33,699 nt of DNA, taken from the NCBI GenBank assembly GCA_044227505.1, contig JBGAWP010000042.1:1-33699 (forward strand), given 5' to 3'. Positions 7,867 through 15,355 of the stretch are shown piece after piece (the first letter of the stretch is position 1; every line of letters begins with the position of its first letter). The position numbers and the translations under genes were made by a program. Under the pieces are notes generated by a model. The model saw only the letters and a program-made list of their open reading frames with translations, was not told the DNA's origin and did not search any database. The stretch is from UBA7236 sp044227505. Lineage in GTDB: Bacteria > Bacteroidota > Bacteroidia > Chitinophagales > BACL12.

Positions 7867-7962
7867 GGGCAAGTTGCTTACATCGCACCGCTACGACCAC
7901 CTACCCTTGCTCCGATCAAGGCCTGGGGGATTCAGCAGGAGCTGGTCGTATAAGACTTGCCC
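7867..7962 (-). ncRNA. ffs: signal recognition particle RNA (4.5S, bacterial small type)
   Basis: RNA component of the signal recognition particle, which binds Ffh and targets nascent membrane proteins. The minus-strand transcript starts GGGCAAGU and ends ACUUGCCC, a perfect 8-bp closing stem. An ACGACC/GGUCGU stem follows inside, and then the Ffh-binding domain IV with the hallmark asymmetry: CCCCAGGCC on the 5' side and GGAGCAAGGG on the 3' side (AGG opposite AGCA). The apical loop reads UUGAUC instead of the common GGAA. A perfect TACCTTTG -7 element ends 4 nt upstream of the first G, and a U-run follows the 3' end. No protein frame of merit overlaps it. Confidence 0.9.
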
Positions 7963-7966
7963 GCTG

Positions 7967-7974
7967 CAAAGGTA
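7967..7974 (-). promoter_or_regulatory. TAnnTTTG -7 element of the SRP RNA gene
   Basis: Minus-strand TACCTTTG, followed by 4 nt (CAGC) and then the first base of the SRP RNA closing stem. Because the 5' end of the RNA is fixed by its structure, this calibrates the distance from the -7 element to the start site in this genome. Confidence 0.75.
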
Positions 7975-8294
7975 AACAAAAAAGAAGATTGGATGATATA
8001 AGTGTCGAATAATTATTGAGATTGTTTTATGCGTTGGAGTTGATAATGATTTATCGACACAAAAAAAATCAACGTAATTCAAGGTTGAAAAGGGTAATTT
8101 GAATCTGCAATTTAATATCCTGTGTATTTGATCAAACTTCTGTTTAAAATGCTGCACTGAAAAAAAATTGCCATGCTTTGGTTGAAATTGAATATTTTTC
8201 CTCCAAACCAAATAATATTATATTTTACCATTCATAATTTACCCAATTCCCGATTAAAGTAACAAAAGTCACTTTAAAGTACTAAGCTTTAAAT

Positions 8295-8302
8295 TAACTT
8301 TG
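8295..8302 (+). promoter_or_regulatory. TAnnTTTG -7 element of DUF983 gene
   Basis: TAACTTTG ends 3 nt before the ATG at 8306. With the spacing seen at the SRP RNA, transcription would begin at or next to the ATG, implying a leaderless mRNA. Confidence 0.65.
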
Positions 8303-8305
8303 CAT

Positions 8306-8680
8306 ATGCCTTCAAAAATATCCAGGTTCGGATCAATAGTGCGATTAAAATGTCCCAAATGTCGTGAAACTGACCTTTTCGTTAATAAAAATCCATATCA
8401 TTTTAGCGATATGGCAAAGATGTATAAGTCATGCAGTGTTTGCGGCCAAAGGTTCGAACCTGAGACTGGTTTTTATTATGGTGCCATGTATCTGAGTTAT
8501 GCTATCGGGGTTTTTTCCAGTCTTATACTTTTCAGCATTTTTAATTTTGTTTTCGGCATCACAACCACCTGGGCCTTTGCAATGGTGGCTGTTATCTGGA
8601 TCGGAATTTCGCCTTATCTTTTTCGATTTTCAAGATCGCTGTGGTTGAATTTGTACGTAAATAATCATCGGGACTTGTAA
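8306..8680 (+). CDS. DUF983 zinc-ribbon membrane protein
   Basis: Member of the DUF983 family, 124 residues, with no established function. The N-terminal cytoplasmic part has two CxxC pairs, C16-P-K-C19 and C43-S-V-C46, forming a zinc ribbon, followed by the conserved FEPETGFYYGAMYLSYA segment. Two transmembrane helices follow (about residues 59-82 and 89-108) and a short polar tail. The ATG at 8306 is chosen over an upstream TTG because the codons before it lie inside the -7 element TAACTTTG (8295-8302). Monocistronic. Confidence 0.88.
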   Translation: MPSKISRFGSIVRLKCPKCRETDLFVNKNPYHFSDMAKMYKSCSVCGQRFEPETGFYYGAMYLSYAIGVFSSLILFSIFNFVFGITTTWAFAMVAVIWIGISPYLFRFSRSLWLNLYVNNHRDL

Positions 8681-8949
8681 TAATTGACAATTGACAATTG
8701 GGGTAAACTACATAAATTCATAGGTTATACTCCGGGACAAAATGAGTAATGAGTTATTAGCAATGAATGTTGCTCCTGCAATCATTTGAAATTTTATTAA
8801 CTCACATAAAATTTATGTAGAAATGTGAATTCCAACCTGCAATCAAAGTTCTAATTAACAATTAGAAATATACGTTTGAAACAGGAGTGAAAACTTACAC
8901 CCAAACTCTTAGCAAAAATTGTCAATTGTCAATTGTCAATTGTCAATTT
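8681..8949. repeat. nested inverted heptamer repeats in spacer DUF983/dacB
   Basis: The spacer is bounded by inverted arrays of a 7-bp unit: AATTGACAATTGACAATTG at 8682-8700 and at least four ATTGTCA units at 8918-8945. Inside these, CTACATAAATT (8708-8718) is matched by AATTTATGTAG (8810-8820), and two further heptads AATGAGT occur near 8741. No gene is seen. The arms could fold into one long cruciform or end both converging transcripts. Confidence 0.8.
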
Positions 8950-10422
8950 CTACAGCCCGGCCATCCAAACCATCAATTTCTCCAACTTTGATTTTATTTC
9001 TGCGCTGCCACAGGTATAATTGTTCACTATAATACAGAAAGGAAGAAGTTCACCATTCTTTGTTTTCACATAACCTGAATATGAACGCACTTTATACATA
9101 GAACCACTTTTTGCAATTATTTTTCCCTCTGCGGAAGTATTTGCGCCTATTGTTTTTAATGTCCCGGTCTGACCTGCAATGGGTAGCGAATTTTTAAATA
9201 CAGAAAATTCAGGTTGCGTTAATTCATAATTCAACATTCTGCACATTTGTTCCGGTGTGATCACATTCAAACGCGATAGTCCACTACCGTCTTCCATGTT
9301 AAATCCTATTAGATTGATTCCCTTACCGGTCCAATAATTTTCCACTGCTTTTATTCCGGAAGTGGTACTGCCATCATTTAAAATAACCTTTCCCGTTGTT
9401 TTTAATAATGTTTCAGCGTACAAATTATTACTCTTTTGATTTGTATGAAAAACAACCTCGCTTAAAGGTGGTGAAGTATATTGAAATAAAAATTTCCTAA
9501 TATTATTCACTTCTTGTTTTTCCCTTTTCATTGCATACACTGTAGTGGCTTGTTTGTTTACTTTTACTCCATAATTTAAAAGTGCCTTTTTTAATTCCAA
9601 CGCCAAAAATAAGGGAGGATCAGGCATAGAACCATCAACAGTATAAGCCTTTCTGTTAGCGGGAATAGTGCCTACAACATACCTGTAATAATTATCGGGT
9701 GCACCATAAATAAACGCTTCATCCCCACTCCCTCCTACTTTAACATCATTCCATATTGTTAAACCTTCTATTTCCGGAAATATGCTGTCAATTTTTGATT
9801 TGGTGCTTGTGGAAGAATAATATAATGTATAAGAATTTTCAAATACATTTAATCCGTACGGTCCGGCACCATAATATTGTCCTATATCATCCCAGTTCCA
9901 GCTACCTGGAGTTGCATAATCTTCGAAAACACTTGCATCTGCAATTATATTTCCCGTTATTTCTTTAATGCCTTTATTTTTTATTGTTAAAGCCCAAACA
10001 GAAAATAAAGAATCAAAACGCAATGTGGAATCCAACCTGTTGTTTCCCAAAGTTGGGTCACCGGAACCTCGCACATATAAATTTCCTGTCAAAATACTAT
10101 CCTTTGATATGGTTCCATCGTATTCAATTACCGTTTTATATCTGTATTTTTCACCAACCAGATTTAATGCAGAAATTGTTGTAACCACTTTCATACTGGA
10201 AGCAGGTACCAAACTTTTTTCAGAATCAAATTCCGTAATGATTTTACCCGTTTTCGGATCCAACAAGCAAAAACCCCAGCTCGCATGAACAAGATCTTTA
10301 TCAAGCGACAATGCCTTTATTCCTCCGTTGAGTCGGTTAAGTCCTATGGAATCTATTTTTAATTGGGCTTTCAATGAAAATCCCGTGCTAAAAATTAGAA
10401 TATAAAAAAATATTTTTTTCAT
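8950..10422 (-). CDS. dacB: D-alanyl-D-alanine carboxypeptidase/endopeptidase, PBP4 type (S13)
   Basis: Periplasmic penicillin-binding protein of 490 residues that trims or cleaves peptidoglycan peptides. The start is the ATG at 10422, which gives the signal peptide MKKIFFYILIFSTGFSLKAQ; an earlier in-frame ATG at 10470 would run into dapB and bury the signal. The three active-site motifs of the S13 family are visible: SSMK (SxxK), SNN in KSNNLYAE (SxN) and KSG in AKSGSMYK (KTG). The long insert between SxxK and SxN is typical of class C PBPs. Last gene of the parA-parB-DUF5683-dapB-dacB block, 31 bp after dapB. Confidence 0.92.
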   Translation of the reverse strand: MKKIFFYILIFSTGFSLKAQLKIDSIGLNRLNGGIKALSLDKDLVHASWGFCLLDPKTGKIITEFDSEKSLVPASSMKVVTTISALNLVGEKYRYKTVIEYDGTISKDSILTGNLYVRGSGDPTLGNNRLDSTLRFDSLFSVWALTIKNKGIKEITGNIIADASVFEDYATPGSWNWDDIGQYYGAGPYGLNVFENSYTLYYSSTSTKSKIDSIFPEIEGLTIWNDVKVGGSGDEAFIYGAPDNYYRYVVGTIPANRKAYTVDGSMPDPPLFLALELKKALLNYGVKVNKQATTVYAMKREKQEVNNIRKFLFQYTSPPLSEVVFHTNQKSNNLYAETLLKTTGKVILNDGSTTSGIKAVENYWTGKGINLIGFNMEDGSGLSRLNVITPEQMCRMLNYELTQPEFSVFKNSLPIAGQTGTLKTIGANTSAEGKIIAKSGSMYKVRSYSGYVKTKNGELLPFCIIVNNYTCGSAEIKSKLEKLMVWMAGL

Positions 10423-10453
10423 GTGATTTTTAAAATCGTAAATGTCGGGAAAT

Positions 10454-11173
10454 TCAAATACCAAGTACATCCTTCATGGTAAAAATGCCTTTTTTACCTT
10501 GTATCCATTTTGCTGCAAATAATGCTCCTTCTGCAAACCCCTTGCGAGATTTTGCCGTGTGAATTAATTTAATTTCATCAGCCTCTGAGGAATAAATAAC
10601 TTCATGTGTACCGGGAACATTTTCAATGCGATGTGAAATTATTTCCAACTCTTCCCTTAGTTCACTTTTTTTATTTACCCAACTATTTTTATTTTTCAAT
10701 TTACTCAAAATCTTTTCAGCAAGCGTTATTGCTGTTCCACTTGGTGCGTCCAATTTTTGCGTGTGATGTGTTTCCTCAATAGCAACTTCATATTGTGGCT
10801 GATCATGCATTATTTCTGCAAGAACCTTATTTATTTCAAAGAAAATATTTACTCCAATACTGAAATTAGTGGCGTGTACCAATGTTCCGTTATTTGCAAG
10901 AACGTATTCCGTAACGGCTTCCAGATTTTCATACCAACCCGTAGTTCCGACTACGATGGGTACACCGGCATTAATGCAAGTGTGCATATTTTGAACAGCA
11001 GTTTGAGGCGTTGTGAATTCAATAACCACATCCGCCTTCTGCAAATTTTCTTTTGTGAGATCATGAAGATTGTGTTTATCAATAATTAGGACAATGTCCA
11101 AATTTTGTTGAGTCTTTGCAATTTCCTCAATTGTTTTACCCATCTTGCCATATCCCAACAATGCTATTTTCAT
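10454..11173 (-). CDS. dapB: 4-hydroxy-tetrahydrodipicolinate reductase
   Basis: NAD(P)H-dependent enzyme of the diaminopimelate/lysine pathway, 239 residues. The N-terminal nucleotide-binding motif is GYGKMGK (residues 7-13). VVGTTGWY and HATNFSIGVN mark the active-site cleft, and EETHHTQKLDAPSGTA carries the catalytic HH and the Lys-Asp-Ala-Pro-Ser-Gly-Thr substrate loop. It is shorter than the E. coli protein (273 aa), as is usual in this phylum. Its start overlaps the DUF5683 stop by 4 bp, so the two are translationally coupled. Supplies meso-DAP precursors, which fits the downstream dacB. Confidence 0.95.
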   Translation of the reverse strand: MKIALLGYGKMGKTIEEIAKTQQNLDIVLIIDKHNLHDLTKENLQKADVVIEFTTPQTAVQNMHTCINAGVPIVVGTTGWYENLEAVTEYVLANNGTLVHATNFSIGVNIFFEINKVLAEIMHDQPQYEVAIEETHHTQKLDAPSGTAITLAEKILSKLKNKNSWVNKKSELREELEIISHRIENVPGTHEVIYSSEADEIKLIHTAKSRKGFAEGALFAAKWIQGKKGIFTMKDVLGI

Positions 11174-11820
11174 TTGAGACTTAATTTTAGATTTACACCA
11201 AAAGTATTAAAATCATTTTGTGTTAAATAACCTTTAGGTAACATGTATGGTTGTATATGTAAACTCAGATCGTCACTCACATTAAAATCGTATAAATGAG
11301 CATCAACAACTGCATCCACAATATTCAAAATATATACTACAGAAGTTACCACCACCAACAGATCGCTATAACGTTTGGTATTATCTACATATTGCAATAA
11401 AATTTCATCGCTGGTGATATAATTATAAATGGTTGCATTTGTTGTTGAATCACCATCCGTGCGATAAATATATTCTTGTCGCAATTCTTTATAAAAACTA
11501 TTCCAGTAATACACAAAATACGCAGAGGTTCCTAAGCCTGCATATACGATAGGGATTTTCCAATATTTTCCATTGTAAGCTTGTCCTAATCCGGGCACAA
11601 TCGCACTGTATAATGCAGCCTTTCCAACGGAATGTGGTTCGTGCGACCATAAATTTTTATAGAATGGAGTTTTTATGGAATCGCTGGTAATTTCCAGCGA
11701 AGTGGAATCTGATGTAATTGAAATCGTATCCGTTACCGGAACAGAAAAAGTATCTACCTGAGCAAGGCCGAGTTTAGAGAGTAATAAAAAGAAGATACAT
11801 AATAATTTTCCATGTTTCAC
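11170..11820 (-). CDS. DUF5683 domain protein, secreted/membrane
   Basis: 216-residue protein with an N-terminal signal peptide (MKHGKLLCIFFLLLSKLGLAQ) and a Thr/Ser/Asp-rich stretch. The DUF5683 core follows: HSVGKAALYSAIVPGLGQAYNGKYWKIPIVYAGLG (about residues 62-96), then a second hydrophobic segment near 155-170. The GLGQ.YN.K.WK block resembles TM2-type membrane motifs. Function is unknown, but its place between parB and dapB recurs in Bacteroidota. It starts 9 bp after parB and overlaps dapB by 4 bp. Confidence 0.85.
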   Translation of the reverse strand: MKHGKLLCIFFLLLSKLGLAQVDTFSVPVTDTISITSDSTSLEITSDSIKTPFYKNLWSHEPHSVGKAALYSAIVPGLGQAYNGKYWKIPIVYAGLGTSAYFVYYWNSFYKELRQEYIYRTDGDSTTNATIYNYITSDEILLQYVDNTKRYSDLLVVVTSVVYILNIVDAVVDAHLYDFNVSDDLSLHIQPYMLPKGYLTQNDFNTFGVNLKLSLK

Positions 11821-11829
11821 ACGCAGTAA

Positions 11830-12723
11830 TTAATCTTCAATTAATTCTTTTAATCGGAAAAGATCGTCATCTGAAAAGAAGGAGATCACCATTTCACCCT
11901 TACCTTGTTTATCCCTTTTAATTTGCACTCTGGTAGCCAAACGTGATGCCAAAGCATCCTGTACTTTTCTGATTTCGTATGGCAGTGCACTTATTGCTTT
12001 TTGTTTTACATTAACTTTTTTATTGTTGTAATTGCGCACCATTTCTTCCACATCTCTAACCGACAGGTTTTTCGACAATATCTCCATGTAAATTGCAATT
12101 TGTCCGGCTGGGTCTTCGAGTGCCAATAAAGCGCGTGCGTGGCCCATGGTAATTTTTTTCTCCTTTAATCCACGTTGAAGATCGGGAGGTAATTTTAATA
12201 ACCGCAAAAAATTGGTAACTGTAACTCTGTTTTTTCCAACACGTTCGGCCAATGCCTCATGGGTTAAATTACATTCGTCCAATAATCTTCTGAAATGAAT
12301 AGCAACTTCTATAGCATTGAGATCTTCCCTTTGAATATTTTCGATCAATGCTATTTCCAGCATTTCCTGATCGTTGGTGGCGCGAACAAATGCCGGAATT
12401 TCTTTTAGTCCTGCAAGCTTGGATGCACGAACACGGCGTTCTCCGGAAATGAGCTGATATTTATTGGTTCCAACTTTGCGTACGGTAATTGGTTGAATAA
12501 CACCGTGAATTTTAATGGAAGCGCTGAGTTCCTGTAAAGCATTTTCATCAAAATCAGCACGAGGTTGAAATGGATTTAATGCGATATTTTCGAGCAGAAT
12601 ATTATTTATGGATGCCATTTCCTGCACTGCCTTTTTTTGCAGGAATTCGCCTGAGGCATCAGAATTCATACCTTCGAGCAATGCCCTTATTCCTTTTCCG
12701 AGATCGTTTTTTTTCTGGCTCAT
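11830..12723 (-). CDS. parB: chromosome-partitioning protein ParB
   Basis: CTP-dependent DNA clamp that loads at parS and works with ParA in origin segregation; 297 residues. The N-terminal domain has the family box (ENIALNPFQPRADFDENALQELSASI), the GERRVRASKLAG CTP-binding motif near residue 98 and the IENIQREDLN segment. A helix-turn-helix follows (LTHEALAERVGKNRVTVTNFLRLL, about 152-175), and the C-terminus is a dimerisation domain. Located 73 bp downstream of parA on the same strand. No full parS palindrome was seen in this window. Confidence 0.96.
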   Translation of the reverse strand: MSQKKNDLGKGIRALLEGMNSDASGEFLQKKAVQEMASINNILLENIALNPFQPRADFDENALQELSASIKIHGVIQPITVRKVGTNKYQLISGERRVRASKLAGLKEIPAFVRATNDQEMLEIALIENIQREDLNAIEVAIHFRRLLDECNLTHEALAERVGKNRVTVTNFLRLLKLPPDLQRGLKEKKITMGHARALLALEDPAGQIAIYMEILSKNLSVRDVEEMVRNYNNKKVNVKQKAISALPYEIRKVQDALASRLATRVQIKRDKQGKGEMVISFFSDDDLFRLKELIED

Positions 12724-12796
12724 TTTAAAGCTCCCATTCAGGAGAATACTCCAACCCGCAGTTGAAACTGAGGAATGTTTTACAATATAAATTTAA

Positions 12797-13609
12797 TCAA
12801 TTTTGATTGATATTCAATAATTCGTTAGCATGGGTAGGATTAATTCCGCCGTTATTTTGTAAAATTTCCCTTGCCAGATTCAGATAATTAATTGCTCCTG
12901 TGCTATCTGCATCGTACATTATAACAGGTTTACCAAAACTTGGGGCTTCCCCTAATTTTGTATTTCTGTGGATGATGACATCAAATACCATTTCTGAAAA
13001 ATGACGTTTAACCTCAGTAACGATCTGATTGCTCAAACGCAACCTGGCATCGTACATGGTCAACAAAATTCCTTCTATCTGCAATGGATTGTTTAAACGA
13101 TTTTGCACAATTTTTATTGTATTGAGTAATTTGCCCAAACCTTCGAGGGCAAAGTATTCGCATTGCACAGGAACTAAAACCGAATCTGCAGCTGTGAGTG
13201 CATTTACAGTGATCAAACCTAAAGATGGAGAACAATCGATAAAAATATAATCGTAATTGTTTTTTACCTCGTCTAGAATTGTTTTTAAGATACGCTCTCT
13301 GTTAGGATGGTTAATAAGTTCAATTTCTGCACCAACCAGATCAAGGTGGGATGGTAATAAATGTAAATTTGGAGTTTCTGTTTCCACAATAGCATCTTTT
13401 GCCTGTTTGTCGTTCATAAGACAATCGTAAATATTGATACGATTTTCTTTAGGATCGAAACCCACTCCACTGGTAGAATTTGCCTGCGGATCTGCATCAA
13501 CCAATAAAGTTTTAAATTCAAGTACCGCAAGACTTGCAGCGAGGTTGATGGCAGATGTTGTTTTACCAACTCCACCTTTCTGATTTGCTATTGCTATTAT
13601 TTTTCCCAT
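12797..13609 (-). CDS. parA: chromosome-partitioning ATPase ParA/Soj
   Basis: P-loop ATPase of 270 residues that binds DNA nonspecifically and moves ParB-parS complexes. Deviant Walker A KGGVGKTT at residues 10-17 with the signature first lysine, Walker A' DADPQANST near residue 40 and Walker B FIDCSPSLG near 120. It lacks an N-terminal HTH, so it is the chromosomal type (ParA Ia plasmid forms carry one). Start ATG at 13609, 41 bp after the hydrolase stop. Forms the first gene of the partition block. Confidence 0.96.
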   Translation of the reverse strand: MGKIIAIANQKGGVGKTTSAINLAASLAVLEFKTLLVDADPQANSTSGVGFDPKENRINIYDCLMNDKQAKDAIVETETPNLHLLPSHLDLVGAEIELINHPNRERILKTILDEVKNNYDYIFIDCSPSLGLITVNALTAADSVLVPVQCEYFALEGLGKLLNTIKIVQNRLNNPLQIEGILLTMYDARLRLSNQIVTEVKRHFSEMVFDVIIHRNTKLGEAPSFGKPVIMYDADSTGAINYLNLAREILQNNGGINPTHANELLNINQN

Positions 13610-13650
13610 GTTTGTAATTTGCGGTTTAGGTTCTTATTTATAACGTTGAT

Positions 13651-14334
13651 TTATTTAATATCTGCTTCCTCTCCTATTTTCATCAGAATTAATTTTTTAT
13701 CCTGATATCCAAAAATAGCGATCGCTTTTTCATGATCTATTTTAATGAGATCCTCTGTGTCGTAGTGCATGCCTATTATTTTATCGCATTTAATATATTT
13801 TGAAGCGATTAGTGCATCTTCCACTCCCATTGTATAATTATTTCCTATGGGAAGAAATGCAAAATCAATTTCCAAATGTTTTCCCAACAATTTCATATCG
13901 TTGTGCAAAGCTGTATCACCGGCATAATAAAAATTGCCCTCTGCAGTTTCAAAATAAAATCCCACTGGATTGCCGCCATAGGATCCATCAGCAAATGAAC
14001 TGGAATGCACTGCATTTACCATTTTTACCTTACCAAAATCAAAACTCCTGACCCCTCCCATATTCATTGGGTGCAGATTTGTGAGCCCTTGCCTTTTTGC
14101 CCAACTATAAATTTCCCAGTTCGCAACCAGCATAGCACCACTCAACTTTGCAATTTTCAACGCATCTGCAATATGATCATTGTGTGCATGGGTAATAAAA
14201 ATGTAATCAGGGGTTATAGATTTTACATCTATTGCTGCTGCTAAGGGGTTATCTGTAATGTACGGATCAAAAAGGATAGTTTTCCCACCTGTTTTTACCT
14301 GAAAGCACGAATGTCCGAAATAAGTTACCAGCAT
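13651..14334 (-). CDS. metal-dependent hydrolase, UPF0173 MBL-fold
   Basis: Metallo-beta-lactamase fold protein of 227 residues in the UPF0173 family (YtkL-like); physiological substrate unknown. The metal site motif HAHNDH is at residues 49-54, and downstream metal ligands are GDTALH (the Asp at about 139) and GMHYDT (the His near 195). The N-terminus MLVTYFGHSCFQV is the family start. Upstream of parA by 41 bp on the same strand, so may be cotranscribed. A near-match to the -7 consensus on the minus strand (TAACTTTA, 14353-14360) lies about 20 bp upstream. Confidence 0.9.
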   Translation of the reverse strand: MLVTYFGHSCFQVKTGGKTILFDPYITDNPLAAAIDVKSITPDYIFITHAHNDHIADALKIAKLSGAMLVANWEIYSWAKRQGLTNLHPMNMGGVRSFDFGKVKMVNAVHSSSFADGSYGGNPVGFYFETAEGNFYYAGDTALHNDMKLLGKHLEIDFAFLPIGNNYTMGVEDALIASKYIKCDKIIGMHYDTEDLIKIDHEKAIAIFGYQDKKLILMKIGEEADIK

Positions 14335-14470
14335 TACACCTAATAATTAAAGTGTAAAGTTAAACCCTTACAAATCCGTAATCGACGAAACAGGCACAAA
14401 CTTTTAAACAGGGAAAAAGTGCCTTGTGGATAAGTAAAGGGGTATTTTGTTATTAGGAATTTATTGTTAA

Positions 14471-14525
14471 GGCGAGGGGGCGAGGGGGTGAGGAGGTGAG
14501 TGGGGAGTAGTGAGTGCTGAGTAAG
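14471..14525. repeat. degenerate 8-bp then 7-bp period GAG repeat
   Basis: GAG recurs at a spacing of 8, 8 and 8 bp and then 7, 7 and 7 bp (units GGCGAGGG, GGTGAGGA, then GGGGAGT, AGTGAGT, GCTGAGT). Confidence 0.75.
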
Positions 14526-14610
14526 ATCCTCTTAGCCTGAAATTGGAATTTCTAATTAATAATCCAGGCAGACTGGGATGGGTTCAAGGCTCACGATTGA
14601 ATATTCACGA

Positions 14611-14672
14611 AATGAGTAATGAGTGATGCCCGCCTGGATGACCCGGTCGGACGGGAGTAATGAGTTTGATCC
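14611..14672. repeat. 62-bp dispersed cassette, copy 1
   Basis: Identical to 14959-15020 at 60 of 62 positions. A GC-rich core with CCCGCC...CGGACGGG complementarity is bracketed by GAGTAATGAGT on one side and GAGTAATGAGT-like sequence on the other. Confidence 0.85.
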
Positions 14673-14732
14673 CCTTAGCCGAAAAGTTGATTTTCTTATT
14701 AATATGCAATGTATATCAGAAGGGATTCACGT

Positions 14733-14796
14733 TAGAAAATTGTTCTTTTAGTAGAGACGCAATGCATTGCGTCTCTACTAAAAGAACAATTTTCTA
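14733..14796. repeat. perfect 64-bp palindrome
   Basis: Each base from 14733 to 14764 pairs with 14796 to 14765, with no loop and no mismatch. The centre is GTAGAGACGCAATG and its complement, a palindrome type I recall as dispersed in other bacterial genomes; the outer 18 bp on each side are also symmetric. Confidence 0.95.
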
Positions 14797-14958
14797 CGAA
14801 GAACATTTTAGAATGGTTGATTATTTGGTTGTGAGCATCAAGAATTAATAATGCAATGTAATCCTTTCTATTATCTCCACAAAAAAATCCTTTTAAATCC
14901 GCCCGATCAGCGTCATCTGCGTCCCCTATTTTTTAACTCACGATTGACGATTGAGGTA

Positions 14959-15020
14959 AATGAGTAATGAGTTATGCCCGCCTGGATGACCCGGTCGAAC
15001 GGGAGTAATGAGTTTGATCC
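14959..15020. repeat. 62-bp dispersed cassette, copy 2
   Basis: Second copy of the 14611-14672 cassette in the same orientation, differing at two bases. Both are preceded by TCACGATTGA-type sequence (14591 and 14938), so the shared ancestry extends further left with more change. Confidence 0.85.
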
Positions 15021-15027
15021 TCGATAG

Positions 15028-15245
15028 CCGAATGTTTTTACTCCTGACTAATCTCTTGACTTTTTTCGTGAAGCGTGAGGCGTGAATTGTGAGTTTACTT
15101 CTCGGTGGCCTAATACTTTACTCATGATTAATGACTCCTGACTTTTTTCGTGAGGCGTGAATCGTGAGTTTACTTCTCGATTGCAGAATGCTTTTACTCC
15201 AGAACCGAAGGTTCTACTCCTTACTCCTTTCTCCTCTCTCCTTTT
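15028..15245. repeat. imperfect tandem repeat, about 75-80 bp unit, near three copies
   Basis: Units start near 15028, 15109 and 15184. Each has a CNNAATNNTTTACTC segment; the first two also share TTGACTTTTTTCGTGA-type sequence, runs of CGTGANN heptads (15067-15094, 15149-15169) and GTGAGTTTACTTCTCG. Confidence 0.75.
15217..15241. repeat. CTCC heptad array, inverted partner of 17495-17519
   Basis: Heptads TTACTCC, TTTCTCC and TCTCTCC. The reverse complement matches 17495-17519 with one mismatch in 25, with 19 consecutive identical bases, so the EF-G paralogue is flanked by inverted repeats. Confidence 0.85.
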
Positions 15246-15342
15246 TCGAATTCACGATTTTCTCATGATTTCTCTCATCTGAAAAATAATTTTCGTTATT
15301 TCCTTCTTTATTCAACATTTCCTATATTGCAACTTCTAAAAC

Positions 15343-15350
15343 AAAGGAGG
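15343..15350 (+). promoter_or_regulatory. strong Shine-Dalgarno site of the EF-G paralogue
   Basis: AAAGGAGG with a 5-nt spacer to the ATG at 15356, an almost full anti-SD match. Other genes in the window have no comparable site, as expected for this phylum, so initiation of this gene is set apart. Confidence 0.8.
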
Positions 15351-15355
15351 ATAAG

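Larger units (their letters stand above)
7749..8305. other. 557-bp spacer containing the SRP RNA gene
   Basis: Apart from the SRP RNA and its -7 element, the 8000-8290 part holds no supportable gene. It contains a long-range imperfect inverted repeat (GTGTCGA near 8002 with TCGACAC near 8056) and short palindromes AAAGTCACTTT and ACTTTAAAGT at 8265-8280, just upstream of the DUF983 promoter. Confidence 0.6.
14335..15355. other. 1-kb repeat-rich spacer without a supportable gene
   Basis: No convincing coding region. It holds a period-7/8 purine repeat (14471-14525), two copies of a 62-bp cassette (14611-14672, 14959-15020), a perfect 64-bp palindrome (14733-14796), a roughly 78-bp tandem repeat with CGTGANN heptads (15028-15245) and CTCC heptads (15214-15241). 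The last 60 bp carry a ribosome binding site for the EF-G paralogue. Confidence 0.8.

Noticed and set aside
7788..8211. Short protein frames across the SRP RNA locus
   Set aside because: They cross the structured RNA and its promoter, with no recognisable protein features.
8451..8460. tRNA T-arm-like GGTTCGAACC
   Set aside because: It lies inside the DUF983 frame (encoding RFEP) and no acceptor or anticodon stem can be drawn around it.
11813..11820. Possible parS site (TGTTTCAC) near parAB
   Set aside because: Only the left half of the consensus palindrome matches; the other half reads ACGCAGTA instead of GTGAAACA, and the site overlaps the start codon of the DUF5683 gene.
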